A stretch of DNA of 64,000 nucleotides from Rikenellaceae bacterium. GTDB taxonomy: Bacteria > Bacteroidota > Bacteroidia > Bacteroidales > Rikenellaceae. Positions 35,224-43,936 of this stretch are shown in pieces; position 1 is the stretch's first letter; each line of letters begins with the position of its first letter. The position numbers were made by a program, and so were the translations under genes. The DNA lies in NCBI GenBank assembly GCA_015059715.1, contig SUZV01000010.1:1-64000 (forward strand). Reading direction: 5' to 3'. The notes under the pieces are model-generated. The model was not told where the DNA came from. It worked only from the letters and a program-made list of their open reading frames with translations, and ran no database searches.

Positions 35224-36453
35224 ATGAAGAGGATTTTCTCATTTTTGATGCTCTTGGCACTCATCGCTGTGGCGTGTGAGAAGGAGACAACAACGGACTA
35301 TCAATCAGCTATTAAGCTCGATAAGACCACAGCTGAGTTTGGTAGAAGTGGCGGCTCGGAGAGCATAAAGTTCACAATCGAGAACTCTAAGGGTGGCAAC
35401 GTCACTGCCGAGGAGAGTGCCGAGTGGATGGAGGCTGTCGTGGAGTTTAACTCCGAGGTGGTAATCACCGTAGCTAAGAACGAGGGCGAGGCTCGCGAGG
35501 CTGTCGTAACGCTCAAGTATGAGTATGCCAAGGAGGTGACTATCACCGTAACGCAGGAGGCTAACAACGCCAGTCAGTACGACGTTGAGTTCGTGGCTAA
35601 CCGCTTCGAGGGTATATACTTCGGCACGGAGTACTCGGCGACACCAAACTACTACGTCATCCTCTCGGATATAGGTGCTAAGACAGACGGTTCGCCCAAG
35701 GCTAACGGCACATACTACTTCTTCGATATGTACCACAGTACGGTGGCCGACGAGGAGTTGCCTATACTCCCCAATGGCGACTATAAGTACGACAGCACAA
35801 ATAGCTGTGCCAACCTCACCTTCAGCGAGGAGGGTAGCTGGTATGCTGTGATGGATGCTAATGGTGAGTATGCCAAGTCGGGCGAGTTTAAGACCGCCTC
35901 GGTGGCTGTTACCGATGGCAGATTCGAGGCTATTGTGGAGCTCAGCACGGGCGAGGTACACAAGGTGGTCTTCGAGGGTAAGCTACAGACAACCATAGGC
36001 CACGTACTCTCGACGTTTGTCGAGGATGTAGAGTTTGCGGTTGAGGGTGCTACAATCACCGCAAGTCTGCTCGGCGATAGCGATAGCGACGGCCAGCAAA
36101 ACTGGTTTATCGAGGCTAAGAAGGGCGATGACCTCTTTATGGTCGATGTTTTCAATGCAAGCGTAGAGTCGTGCGCAGGCCTCTACCAGATGATGGATAT
36201 CGAGGGCGTAGATTTTGCTAATCGCTACCTTCCAGGCCTTATCGGTGAGGATGGCCTTGTAGGCTCGTGGTATGCCAAGCTCTCTGGTGGCACCATCAAG
36301 GGCGATGTTATGGCTCCTATGGGCGAGGGGGCTATCCGTATTGTTGTCGAGGGCGACAGCTTAACCATAGAGTACGGCTGCAAGGATGATGCTGGCAACA
36401 ACATCACTGGCTCGGTATCAGGTACGGTGACCGTTAAGGATTTGCGCGAGTAG
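35224..36453 (+). CDS. BACON-domain surface lipoprotein
   Basis: A 409-aa lipoprotein (lipobox VAC, Cys18). A BACON domain (about 25-118; GGSESIKFTIEN, AEWMEAVVEF, AKNEGEAREAVV) is followed by the shared domain (about 122-265; EGIYFGTEY, YYVILSDIG, YYFFDMYH, GEVHKVVFEG) and the shared terminal domain (about 270-405; GSWYAKLSGG, VMAPMG, KDDAGNNITGSVSG). It has its own promoter, and the next lipoprotein gene follows after 47 bases, so both may be on one transcript. Confidence 0.86.
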   Translation: MKRIFSFLMLLALIAVACEKETTTDYQSAIKLDKTTAEFGRSGGSESIKFTIENSKGGNVTAEESAEWMEAVVEFNSEVVITVAKNEGEAREAVVTLKYEYAKEVTITVTQEANNASQYDVEFVANRFEGIYFGTEYSATPNYYVILSDIGAKTDGSPKANGTYYFFDMYHSTVADEELPILPNGDYKYDSTNSCANLTFSEEGSWYAVMDANGEYAKSGEFKTASVAVTDGRFEAIVELSTGEVHKVVFEGKLQTTIGHVLSTFVEDVEFAVEGATITASLLGDSDSDGQQNWFIEAKKGDDLFMVDVFNASVESCAGLYQMMDIEGVDFANRYLPGLIGEDGLVGSWYAKLSGGTIKGDVMAPMGEGAIRIVVEGDSLTIEYGCKDDAGNNITGSVSGTVTVKDLRE

Positions 36454-36500
36454 CGACAGAGAAGAGTTTACAATTTTCCAACCAACAAAATAACAAAATT

Positions 36501-38183
36501 ATGAAAAAGCTATTTTACTTGTTGCTCGCATTGCCATTGGCATTTGCAGCATGTGAGGAGACTGATCCAGGTGTAGACAAGCCAGTGGAGAAGACTCCAG
36601 TTCTGAACGTTACGGAGACTACTCTCGACTTTACGGCCGATGGTGGTCAGGGCGTTATTAACTTCTCTGTAGAGAACCCTGTTGAGGGTACTAATGTGGC
36701 TGCTACTTGCTCGGCTGAGTGGGTTGAGAACGTTGCAGTAGCCGAGACCGTAACCTTCACCGTAGCTAAGAACGAGGGCGAGGCTCGCGAGACTACCGTA
36801 GTGGTTACCTATGGCGAGCTCACAAAGAGCGTAGCTGTTAAGCAGGCAGCTAAGGAGGGTGAGAAGCCAGAGCCAGAGCCTACAGCACCTGTGTTTGAGG
36901 CTGTGACATCTACCGTAGAGTATGAGTGGAATGTGACCTTGGGCGAGGTAGAGTACAAGCTTGAGAACCCTATCGAGGGCGTTGAGGTTAAGGCTAAGTC
37001 TACTGCAACATGGATTTCGCAGGTTCAGGCTAAGGATGGCAAGATTCTCTTCGCCATGTCTGAGAACAAGGGCGAGGCTCGCGAGGGTAAGATTACCGCT
37101 GAGTATGGTATGTTGCCAGCTATCGAGTTTACCGTTAAGCAGGGTGCTTATGTTGCTCCTGCGCCTGTGGTAACTATCAACGAGGATAGGGTTGAGCTGG
37201 CCTATGATGCTACAGAGGGTTCGTTTACCTACACTATTGAGAACCCTGTTGAGGGCGTTGCTGCTACAGTGACTACCGATGCTGAGTGGCTCTCTAACCT
37301 TACCGATACGGATGGTACTGTTAGCTTCACCACCTCGGTAAATGAGGGCTTTGCTCGTGAGGCTACTATCACCGTAACCTATGGTGAGGCTTCTGACAGC
37401 GTTGTTGTTAAGCAGGCTGCTGCTAACCAGGACCCTGACTTGGACTACTACGTATATGGTATTTACACATTCGAGGCTAAGCCTCGTACTCCAGATGTTT
37501 GGGATATTATCATGAGTGAGTTGCACCCTGAGCGTGGTCAGATGATGACTCGTATCACGGTTAAGCTTTCGGAGGACAACACAGGTCTTATCCCTACTGG
37601 CGAGTACAGCACCGAGGATGGCTCTATTCTTGTAAATAGTGCTTCAGACAATAGCAATAGTAGCTGGCGTTACAACTCTTCGGCTACAGACATTACCATC
37701 TGCGAGCTCTATGTTGAGAACGACCTTGAGGCACACACCTCATATATCGAGGGTCAGTTCCAGGTAGGTAACGAGGTATATGGTTTTACATTCGAGGGTG
37801 CTGTTCCAGGCTTTATGTATGAGGAGCTTGGCGAGGAGGGTGTAACCAACTGGACATCATTCTCAAGCCGCTACTCTTTTGACGACTGCTACATTCTTTC
37901 GGGTAACGCCGAGGGCTTTAGCGTTGAGTTCTACATCCACGAGTTAGGTGTTACCAAGAACAACCACGGCACTTGTCCTTCGGCTGGCACATATACCGTT
38001 GCTCCTTGGCAGTATACAACATCTCAGAACTACTGCGAGGATGCCTCAAGCAAAATTAATGGCATAAAGCTTAGCTCTGGTGAGGTTGTAATCGAGGAGG
38101 TTGCAGAGGGTTACAAGGTTACCTTCGATATTGTTGACTCAAACGGCACAGCTTGGAAGGGTAGCTACACTGGTGCTTTGTAG
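36501..38183 (+). CDS. Triple-BACON surface lipoprotein, probably highly expressed
   Basis: A 560-aa lipoprotein (lipobox FAAC, Cys16 or so). Three BACON-like repeats lie in a row at about 30-125, 130-220 and 225-312, each with an EN P(V/I)EG turn, a (A/S)TWI or AEW strand and NEGEARE / NKGEARE / NEGFARE. A C-terminal beta domain (about 318-560) ends DIVDSNGTAWKGSYTG, again like the neighbours. Codon use is visibly shifted towards that of rpsA (many GCT, GTT and ACT codons), unlike the other lipoproteins here, which suggests strong expression. A hairpin and a Rho-independent terminator follow. Confidence 0.87.
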   Translation: MKKLFYLLLALPLAFAACEETDPGVDKPVEKTPVLNVTETTLDFTADGGQGVINFSVENPVEGTNVAATCSAEWVENVAVAETVTFTVAKNEGEARETTVVVTYGELTKSVAVKQAAKEGEKPEPEPTAPVFEAVTSTVEYEWNVTLGEVEYKLENPIEGVEVKAKSTATWISQVQAKDGKILFAMSENKGEAREGKITAEYGMLPAIEFTVKQGAYVAPAPVVTINEDRVELAYDATEGSFTYTIENPVEGVAATVTTDAEWLSNLTDTDGTVSFTTSVNEGFAREATITVTYGEASDSVVVKQAAANQDPDLDYYVYGIYTFEAKPRTPDVWDIIMSELHPERGQMMTRITVKLSEDNTGLIPTGEYSTEDGSILVNSASDNSNSSWRYNSSATDITICELYVENDLEAHTSYIEGQFQVGNEVYGFTFEGAVPGFMYEELGEEGVTNWTSFSSRYSFDDCYILSGNAEGFSVEFYIHELGVTKNNHGTCPSAGTYTVAPWQYTTSQNYCEDASSKINGIKLSSGEVVIEEVAEGYKVTFDIVDSNGTAWKGSYTGAL

Positions 38184-38200
38184 TCTATCGCGTGATATTA

Positions 38201-38230
38201 GAAGCTGTTTGAATTTTTCAAACAGCTTCT
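38201..38230 (+). terminator. Perfect hairpin after the triple-BACON gene
   Basis: GAAGCTGTTTG (38201-38211) pairs with CAAACAGCTTC (38219-38229) around a T/A loop. The left arm (AGAAGCTGTTTGAATTTT) also occurs near 31230, where no right arm is present. Confidence 0.65.
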
Positions 38231-38236
38231 ACTCCT

Positions 38237-38265
38237 AACGGCTCCTTCGGGGGCCGTTTTTTTTA
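38237..38265 (+). terminator. Rho-independent terminator
   Basis: AACGGCTCC (38237-38245) pairs with GGGGCCGTT (38250-38258) around TTCG, followed by a run of Ts. It probably ends the lipoprotein cluster. Confidence 0.88.
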
Positions 38266-38520
38266 AGGACTTTAGGACGATAGGATGATAAGATGGTCGC
38301 GGACAAGGCTTGCTCGTGGGGAGTTTTCACCTAACGGTGACAGCTAAAGCTGAAAGGGTAGTTCGCTCGCTTGCAGCGAGCTAAAGGGTAGTTTAAGGGT
38401 AGTTTAAGGGTTTTCGTTGTTGTGTTTTGTTGTGATACTCGACCTCTTAATGTCTTATGGTCTTAATGTCCTATTGTCTTAAAAAAAATCGTTAGAACGA
38501 TAAGAGGTCAGCATACCCGC
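38265..38520. repeat. Modular hairpin-array repeat, copy 4 (first half)
   Basis: A short GGACGATAGGATGATAAGAT tract, then the opening module TTTTCACCTAACGGTGACAG (38324), one palindrome GCTCGCTTGCAGCGAGC (38364-38380) between AAAGGGTAG cores, the conserved CTCGACCTCTTAATGTC core and a degraded tail. It has no closing half. It lies between the convergent lipoprotein and GNAT genes. Confidence 0.72.
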
Positions 38521-38570
38521 ACCTGCGACAACAAAAAAACACCCAATATCGAAATATTGAGTGGTTTATG

Positions 38571-39179
38571 CTATTTAGTCTTAACTTGTAGTAGGTCAAA
38601 GAACATTAGTCTTGTTCTTAGCGGTAGGTTGTTTCTACCTATATCCATGTACTTCGCCTCGTTTACCTCATCCTCTATCAAGAATTCAAAATCATTCTTT
38701 TGGTAGAAGTGCAACGTGCGTTCATTGTTGTAGGCATCTACAATGATGAATCGGCAACCTGTCTTATTCTCTGACAAGAACCACATCTTGATGAAGCTGA
38801 TTACCGCTGAACCGTAGCCCAAGTTCTCAAACTCCTTGTTTACACCTAAACGACCTATCAAGACTGATGGATACCTACGCAAACCCTTGCTGTCTAACTC
38901 TGTGTTGTGTAGAAAGCTCTTTTTGTCCTCATCCTTAAGTTTGTTGGTTATGCGTATGCTGTCATTTGAGAGTGTGAATGCTGCTACTATAACCTTGGGG
39001 TTCTCCTTTAGACAGAATATGTATGTCTTGCCCAATAGCTTCTCCTGATACTTTGTTGCATCGTTTGCAAAGAAGTCAGTTAGGTCATCTTCATTACAAA
39101 TAAAAGGCTCGCATGTCGCGAGCTTTTCTTGTGTTGCAATGAACATATCACACTTTGAGATTAACTCTGATATGGTCAT
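38571..39179 (-). CDS. GNAT-family acetyltransferase, candidate toxin of a TA pair
   Basis: A 202-aa GNAT protein. Core features are the strand LIGRLGVNKEFENLGYGS (acetyl-CoA-binding loop in place of RxxGxG, near residue 108-125), the helix after it, and a C-terminal HFYQKNDFEFL with the Tyr that acts as general acid in GNATs. GNAT toxins such as TacT and AtaT acetylate charged aminoacyl-tRNAs; this one shares the general size and the arrangement with a small upstream partner, but sequence alone does not show its target. Its start overlaps the stop of the 51-aa gene by four bases (ATGA). A housekeeping acetyltransferase is the alternative. Confidence 0.85.
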   Translation of the reverse strand: MTISELISKCDMFIATQEKLATCEPFICNEDDLTDFFANDATKYQEKLLGKTYIFCLKENPKVIVAAFTLSNDSIRITNKLKDEDKKSFLHNTELDSKGLRRYPSVLIGRLGVNKEFENLGYGSAVISFIKMWFLSENKTGCRFIIVDAYNNERTLHFYQKNDFEFLIEDEVNEAKYMDIGRNNLPLRTRLMFFDLLQVKTK

Positions 39180-39331
39180 AGTTTGATGCTATTTAAGTAT
39201 TGACGCACAACCTCAATATCCTTTGAACAATCAATGGTATGAGGATTCTCCTCAACTTTGTTGGCTTTCTCCTCAAAGTTGATAGCATCTTCACCGCTTA
39301 ATGTTGGTACTATTTTAATTGCTAATGCCAT
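39176..39331 (-). CDS. Small protein upstream of GNAT, candidate antitoxin
   Basis: A 51-aa ORF starts MALAIKIVPTLSGEDAINFE and is followed by a charged helix (EEKANKVEENP) and a hydrophobic end (VVRQYLNSIKL). It has an excellent promoter 21 bases upstream and its stop overlaps the GNAT start (ATGA), so it is translated first. That is the layout of antitoxin-toxin pairs. It does not resemble the ribbon-helix-helix DUF1778 antitoxins of TacT systems; half of it is short enough to be a toxin-neutralising segment without a DNA-binding domain. No family is recognised. Confidence 0.72.
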   Translation of the reverse strand: MALAIKIVPTLSGEDAINFEEKANKVEENPHTIDCSKDIEVVRQYLNSIKL

Positions 39332-39351
39332 AATATCATTTATAATTTGTG

Positions 39352-39381
39352 CAAAGTTAAAATAATTTTTGCAATCTACAA
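39352..39381 (-). promoter_or_regulatory. Promoter of the small-protein/GNAT pair
   Basis: On the minus strand: TTG (39381-39379), 19 bp, TAACTTTG (39359-39352). The predicted start is only about 14 bases before the ATG. Confidence 0.75.
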
Positions 39382-39399
39382 AATGTTAATTTCCCCTTG

Positions 39400-39787
39400 C
39401 AAATATCATCTCTTACAATAAGTACGCAAAACACCACAAAATTGTTTCATACATTAGAGAATAAATCTTTGGTTTCCCTGTGTAGGGTTGATTGATTTGT
39501 GCCGAATCTATTCGTAAACTCTATTTCAAAAACAGCGGTTTTGAGTGGTTATTAATTATTTCTTGAACGAACAACACTCCTGGGGGCATTGTTTTGGATA
39601 TTTAGCTTAAATCTCTAAAAATCCAACCTATCGTATGTTTCTAATAGCTCATCCTGACGGGGCCAAGGGATATCTTGGTGATGCTAACTGATGAGTGGAT
39701 TCAATATTTAATTAGCGTGACCTCGTTTGATGTCATAAGGGGTTAGGCTTGGCCTCGACATGAAATCAGGGTGATTAGCGTGAGGGA
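39400..39787. other. Intergenic stretch without recognised genes
   Basis: No ORF or RNA gene is supported between the TA-like pair and the GTAC-hairpin element before guaA. Two occurrences of TTAGCGTGA (near 39713 and 39777) and the word TGATGTCATAAGGGG are visible but unexplained. Confidence 0.35.
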
Positions 39788-39905
39788 TTTCGTGTCAAAA
39801 GGCTGCAGATACAACGCTCGGCAAAAATCCCGACGATGGGCTGTACTTGGCGTACTGCTCATTGTCGGGACTTTTTGTTAGCGGCAGTAGATGTCTGCCT
39901 TATCA
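39788..39905. repeat. Dispersed GTAC-hairpin element, copy 2 (inverted)
   Basis: In reverse orientation to copy 1: AGATACAACGCTCGGC, a hairpin TCCCGACGATGGGCTGTAC / GTACTGCTCATTGTCGGGA (39818-39866) followed by CTTTTTG, then TTAGCGGCAGTAGATGTCTG and CCTTAT. The T run lets it end transcription rightwards, but no + gene precedes it. It lies ten bases from the guaA stop. Confidence 0.55.
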
Positions 39906-39915
39906 CACGAAATCG

Positions 39916-41445
39916 TTACTCCCACTCGATTGTGGCAGGTGGCTTTGACGATATATCGTAGACTACGCGGTTTACGCCACGCACCTTATTGATAATCTCG
40001 TTTGACAGACGCGCCAATATCTCGTAAGGTATATGCACCCAGTCGGCCGTCATACCATCCGTAGACTGCACAGCACGCAGTGCCACGCATCGCTCGTAGG
40101 TGCGCTCATCGCCCATAACACCTACCGACTGCACCGGAAGCAGGATAGCTCCTGCCTGCCATATCTTATCGTACCACCCCGTCTCGCGCAGCGTGTCGAT
40201 ATATATCTTATCTACATTTTGCAGTATCTCCACCTTCTCGCGTGTAATCTCGCCAAGGATACGTATCGCCAAGCCTGGACCTGGGAACGGATGGCGGTTG
40301 ATGAGCCTATCGCTCATACCCATAGAGCGACCTACGCGCCTAACCTCGTCCTTAAAGAGCAGGCGCAGAGGCTCTACAACCTTAAGACCCATCTTCTCGG
40401 GCAGACCACCCACGTTGTGGTGCGACTTGATGACCACAGCCGTGCCATTTACCTGTGCCGACTCCACAACATCGGGGTATATGGTGCCCTGACCCAAGTA
40501 CTTGACACCTGCGAGCTTCTTAGCCTCGCTCTCGAAGACCTCGACAAAGTCACGACCTATAATCTTACGCTTCGTCTCGGGGTCGGTGATGCCTGCCAAG
40601 TCGCCAAAGAACTTATCCGAGGCATCTACGCCCTTGACATTAAGACCCATACCGCGATACGAGTCGATAACCTCCGCGTACTCGTTCTTACGCAGCAGTC
40701 CCGAGTCAACAAAGATGCAGTATAGGTTCTCGCCTATGGCCTTATGCAGGAGCATCGCTGCCACCGACGAGTCGACACCGCCCGAGAGGCCGAGGACAAC
40801 CTTGTCGTCGCCAATCTTCTCTCGCAGCTCCCTCACGGTGCTCTCCACGAAGCTCTCAGGGGTCCAGTCGCCCGAGCAGCCGCAGATGCCCATCACGAAG
40901 TTCTTGAGCATAGCATAGCCCTCCTCCGAGTGGTACACCTCGGGGTGGAACTGTATCGCCCATGTCTGCTCTGCGGCGATGCGGTATGCCGCAACGGCCA
41001 CATCCTCCGTTGAGGCGATGATGTGGTAACCCTCGGGTATCGAGGTGATGGTGTCGCCATGCGACATCCATACCTGCGACTCAGCCTTAAGGCCCTGCAT
41101 CAGCTCATCGCCACTATCTACTACTCTCATACGCGCACGTCCGTACTCGCGCGAGGGCGAGGCCTCGACCTTGCCGCCGTAGAAGTGGGCGAGGTACTGA
41201 GCACCGTAGCACACGCCGAGCAGTGGTAGCTTGCCCTTTATAGCGTCGAGGTTGATGCGTGGAGCACCCTCGTCGCGCACCGAGCGTGGTGAGCCCGAGA
41301 GTATCACACCGCGCACCGTATCGTCGAGCTCGGGGAGGTTGTTGAAGGGGTGTATCTCGCAATATACCTGCATCTCGCGCACACGACGTGCTATGAGCTG
41401 GGTGTACTGCGACCCGAAGTCTATAATTAATATCTTCTCTGTCAT
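39916..41445 (-). CDS. guaA: GMP synthase (glutamine-hydrolysing)
   Basis: This enzyme converts XMP to GMP using glutamine and ATP. The 509-aa protein has an N-terminal class I glutamine amidotransferase ([20 protein letters not shown]; nucleophile Cys in GVCYGAQ near residue 79; His/Glu in [12 protein letters not shown] near residue 166), an ATP pyrophosphatase domain with the PP loop [13 protein letters not shown] near residue 219, and the C-terminal dimerisation domain with [13 protein letters not shown] and the final [10 protein letters not shown] chose the ATG at 41445, next to the family's usual start; the frame is open to 41502. It follows guaB by 25 bases. Confidence 0.97.
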   Translation of the reverse strand: MTEKILIIDFGSQYTQLIARRVREMQVYCEIHPFNNLPELDDTVRGVILSGSPRSVRDEGAPRINLDAIKGKLPLLGVCYGAQYLAHFYGGKVEASPSREYGRARMRVVDSGDELMQGLKAESQVWMSHGDTITSIPEGYHIIASTEDVAVAAYRIAAEQTWAIQFHPEVYHSEEGYAMLKNFVMGICGCSGDWTPESFVESTVRELREKIGDDKVVLGLSGGVDSSVAAMLLHKAIGENLYCIFVDSGLLRKNEYAEVIDSYRGMGLNVKGVDASDKFFGDLAGITDPETKRKIIGRDFVEVFESEAKKLAGVKYLGQGTIYPDVVESAQVNGTAVVIKSHHNVGGLPEKMGLKVVEPLRLLFKDEVRRVGRSMGMSDRLINRHPFPGPGLAIRILGEITREKVEILQNVDKIYIDTLRETGWYDKIWQAGAILLPVQSVGVMGDERTYERCVALRAVQSTDGMTADWVHIPYEILARLSNEIINKVRGVNRVVYDISSKPPATIEWE

Positions 41446-41470
41446 ATACTCTTTGTTGTTGTTCGTCGTT

Positions 41471-42946
41471 TTACTCGCCACGCGAATAGTTAGGCGTTTC
41501 ACTCGTTATGGTGATGTCGTGAGGGTGGTTCTCCGTCACGCCGCTTGAGGTGATGCGGATAAAGCGTGCCTGCTGTAGCGTCTCGATATCCTTAGCTCCG
41601 CAGTAACCCATACCTGCGCGTATGCCGCCCACAAGCTGATATACCGTCTCCGAGAGCTTACCCTTGAAGGGCACACGTCCCACGATACCCTCGGGCACGA
41701 GCTTCATGATGTTACCCTCCGAGCCCTTCTGGAAGTAGCGGTCTGCCGAGCCTGCCTTCATCGCGTCGATAGAGCCCATACCTCTGTATGCCTTGAACTT
41801 ACGGCCGTTGTAGATGATTGTCTCGCCTGGTGACTCCTCCGTACCTGCGAACATCGAGCCTACCATCACGCAGTTGCCACCTGCGGCCAACGCCTTGACT
41901 ATGTCGCCCGAGTAGCGCAGACCACCATCGGCGATGATGGGCACGCCAGCCTTCTTGGCCTCGGTAGAGGCGGCATATATTGCCGAGAGCTGTGGCACAC
42001 CCACGCCTGCGATGATACGTGTGGTACATATCGAGCCTGGACCTATGCCCACCTTGATGCCGTCGGCACCATTCTCGATGAGGTACTTGGCAGCCTCGGC
42101 CGTTGCGATGTTACCCACGACAACGTCCAAGTTTGGATAGGTAGCCTTAATCTGCTTGAGCAGCGTGACTACGCCCTTGGTATGGCCATGTGCCGAGTCG
42201 AGGACTACGGCATCGACCTCCTCGGCCACGAGGGCTGCTACGCGCTCCATAGCATCGGGTGTGATGCCTATGCCCGCAGCCACGCGCAGACGACCCTTGG
42301 CATCCTTGCAGGCGTTGGGGTTATCCTTGAGCTTGGTGATGTCGCGATAGGTGATAAGTCCTATGAGCTTGCCGTTGTTGTCTACTACGGGGAGCTTCTC
42401 AATCTTATTTGCGAGGAGTATCTCGGCTGCCGACTTAAGGTCTTTCTCGTGTGTTGTCACGATGTTCTCCTTGGTCATCACGTCGTCTATGAGGCGTGAC
42501 ATATCGCTCTGGAACCTCAGGTCGCGGTTTGTTACGATGCCTATGAGCATACCCTCGTCGTCGACTACGGGGATGCCGCCAATCTTATTCTCCTGCATCA
42601 GCTGCAACGCATCGCCTACGGTGTTGCTCTTGAGTATTGTCACGGGGTCGTATATCATACCGCTCTCGGCACGCTTTACGCGGCGCACGTGTGCTGCCTG
42701 CGCGGCGATAGACATATTCTTATGAATCACGCCAATGCCACCCTCGCGAGCCAATGCTATGGCCAATGTAGCCTCGGTTACGGTGTCCATTGCCGCCGAG
42801 ACGATAGGTATGTTAAGTGATATATTTCGAGAGAAACGACCTTGTGTCGAGACCTCGCGAGGCAGTACCTCAGAGTAGGCTGGTACGAGCAACACATCGT
42901 CGAATGTCAAACCTGTTGGCAGTACCCTTTCATCGATAAAAGACAT
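41471..42946 (-). CDS. guaB: Inosine-5'-monophosphate dehydrogenase
   Basis: IMPDH oxidises IMP to XMP with NAD+, the first committed step to GMP. The 491-aa protein has the (beta/alpha)8 barrel interrupted by a pair of CBS domains (about residues 95-205; [17 protein letters not shown]), the catalytic loop [11 protein letters not shown] with the active Cys near residue 305, and the mobile flap region near [20 protein letters not shown]. It heads a guaB-guaA operon from a promoter near 43020-43049 on the minus strand. Confidence 0.97.
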   Translation of the reverse strand: MSFIDERVLPTGLTFDDVLLVPAYSEVLPREVSTQGRFSRNISLNIPIVSAAMDTVTEATLAIALAREGGIGVIHKNMSIAAQAAHVRRVKRAESGMIYDPVTILKSNTVGDALQLMQENKIGGIPVVDDEGMLIGIVTNRDLRFQSDMSRLIDDVMTKENIVTTHEKDLKSAAEILLANKIEKLPVVDNNGKLIGLITYRDITKLKDNPNACKDAKGRLRVAAGIGITPDAMERVAALVAEEVDAVVLDSAHGHTKGVVTLLKQIKATYPNLDVVVGNIATAEAAKYLIENGADGIKVGIGPGSICTTRIIAGVGVPQLSAIYAASTEAKKAGVPIIADGGLRYSGDIVKALAAGGNCVMVGSMFAGTEESPGETIIYNGRKFKAYRGMGSIDAMKAGSADRYFQKGSEGNIMKLVPEGIVGRVPFKGKLSETVYQLVGGIRAGMGYCGAKDIETLQQARFIRITSSGVTENHPHDITITSETPNYSRGE

Positions 42947-43018
42947 GGCAAACTACGTTTTAAGGCTCTTGTCACAGCTGTTACCTCTGTCACAGAGCGA
43001 AGGTTAATATGTTGCGCG

Positions 43019-43049
43019 CAAAATTACTATTTTTTTTCGAGAAAAGCAA
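43019..43049 (-). promoter_or_regulatory. guaBA promoter
   Basis: On the minus strand: TTG (43049-43047), 20 bp, TAATTTTG (43026-43019). Between it and guaB lie two TGTCACAG words (42970-42977 and 42988-42995, plus strand), 18 bp apart, the second inside the near-palindrome CTCTGTCACAGAG; these may be an operator. Confidence 0.65.
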
Positions 43050-43070
43050 GAGTATCGTATATTTTTAAGA

Positions 43071-43268
43071 TGCGTTCGCCTGCGTTCGGCTACGTTCGGT
43101 GCGTTCGGTGCGTTCGGTGCGTTCGGTGCGTTCGGTGCGTTCGGTGCGTTCGGTGCGTTCGGCGCGTTCGGGCGTTCGCTGCGTTCGGGCGTTCGGCGCG
43201 TTCGGCGCGTTCGGCGCGTTCGCTGCGTTCGGTGCGTTCGGTGCGTTCGCCTGCGTTCGGGCGTTCGG
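43071..43268. repeat. 9-bp tandem array, left copy
   Basis: About 22 units of TGCGTTCGG and close variants (CGCGTTCGG, TGCGTTCGC, and 8-bp GGCGTTCG shifts) fill 198 bases. The inverse complement of the same array lies at 45031-45210, on the other side of the ATPase gene. The unit length of nine keeps all three frames open on one strand, so the ORFs seen here are artefacts. Confidence 0.85.
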
Positions 43269-43620
43269 CCTATTGTCCGCGACCGTCTTATCGTCTTATT
43301 GTCTTATCGTCTTATCGTCTTTAGTTTTTTAAGACAATAGGACATTAAGACCATAAGACATTACGAGGTCGGGTATCAAACGTCTTATCGTCTTATCGTC
43401 CTATCGTCCTATCGTCTTATTGTCTTTATTCTTTTAGGACATTAAGACTTTAAGACATTAAGACATTACGAGGTCGGGCATCACAACAAACCACAACAAC
43501 GAAAACCCTTAAACTCCCCTTAAACTACCCTTTAGCTCGCTGCAAGCGAGCGCACTACTCCTTAGCAAGCTCTGCTTGCGCACTACCCTTACAGCTTTAG
43601 CTGTCACCGCAAGGTGAAGT
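43262..43620. repeat. Modular hairpin-array repeat, copy 5 (second half, tandem tracts expanded)
   Basis: Begins in the 9-bp array and continues with two rounds of GTCTTATCGTCTTATTGTC-type tandem tract plus the inverted core GACATTACGAGGTCGGG (about 43283-43379 and 43380-43480). It ends with CTACCCTTTAG cores, the palindromes GCTCGCTGCAAGCGAGC (43535-43551) and GCAAGCTCTGCTTGC (43565-43579), and the closing module AGCTTTAGCTGTCACCGC. The core and tract are duplicated relative to other copies. Confidence 0.72.
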
Positions 43621-43691
43621 AACGGCTCAGTCGTTACTACCACTTCTACATAAAAATTTTACCCTAAAAGTAAAAATATTTATCAAAATAC

Positions 43692-43722
43692 TTGACTTAG
43701 GGGTTAAATTGTTGTATATTTG
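43692..43722 (+). promoter_or_regulatory. Promoter of the ATPase gene
   Basis: TTG (43692-43694), 20 bp, TATATTTG (43715-43722). The predicted leader is about 205 nt. Confidence 0.7.
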
Positions 43723-43753
43723 TACCCAGATAGCAGGATAACAGCAACGGTAA

Positions 43754-43900
43754 CTACAGAGATAGCGATAGGTACAACCACAGAGGTAACTATATACATA
43801 TATAACTCTATATATACATATATTTATATATGTACCGCCCCTTCTATATAGTTATATATAGCTATATATACAACTATATATATCTATCTCTGTAAGTAGC
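43754..43900. other. AT-rich palindromic leader, possible origin- or operator-like region
   Basis: An outer inverted repeat (CTACAGAGATAG near 43754 with CTATCTCTGTAAGTAG near 43884) encloses about 110 bases of nearly pure TATA sequence. This includes a near-perfect 36-bp palindrome at 43845-43880 centred on AGCT, and ACATATAT/ATATATGT arms near 43796 and 43824. Such regions are seen at replication origins and at strongly structured leaders. Confidence 0.5.
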
Positions 43901-43936
43901 TATGCATATACCTAATAACTAATATATTGATAGCCT

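Noticed and set aside
43099..43332. Low-complexity protein (Arg-Ser-Val repeats) from the 9-bp array
   Set aside because: The 9-bp unit keeps all frames open by length and lack of stops; there is no start context, and several frames on both strands give equally repetitive peptides.
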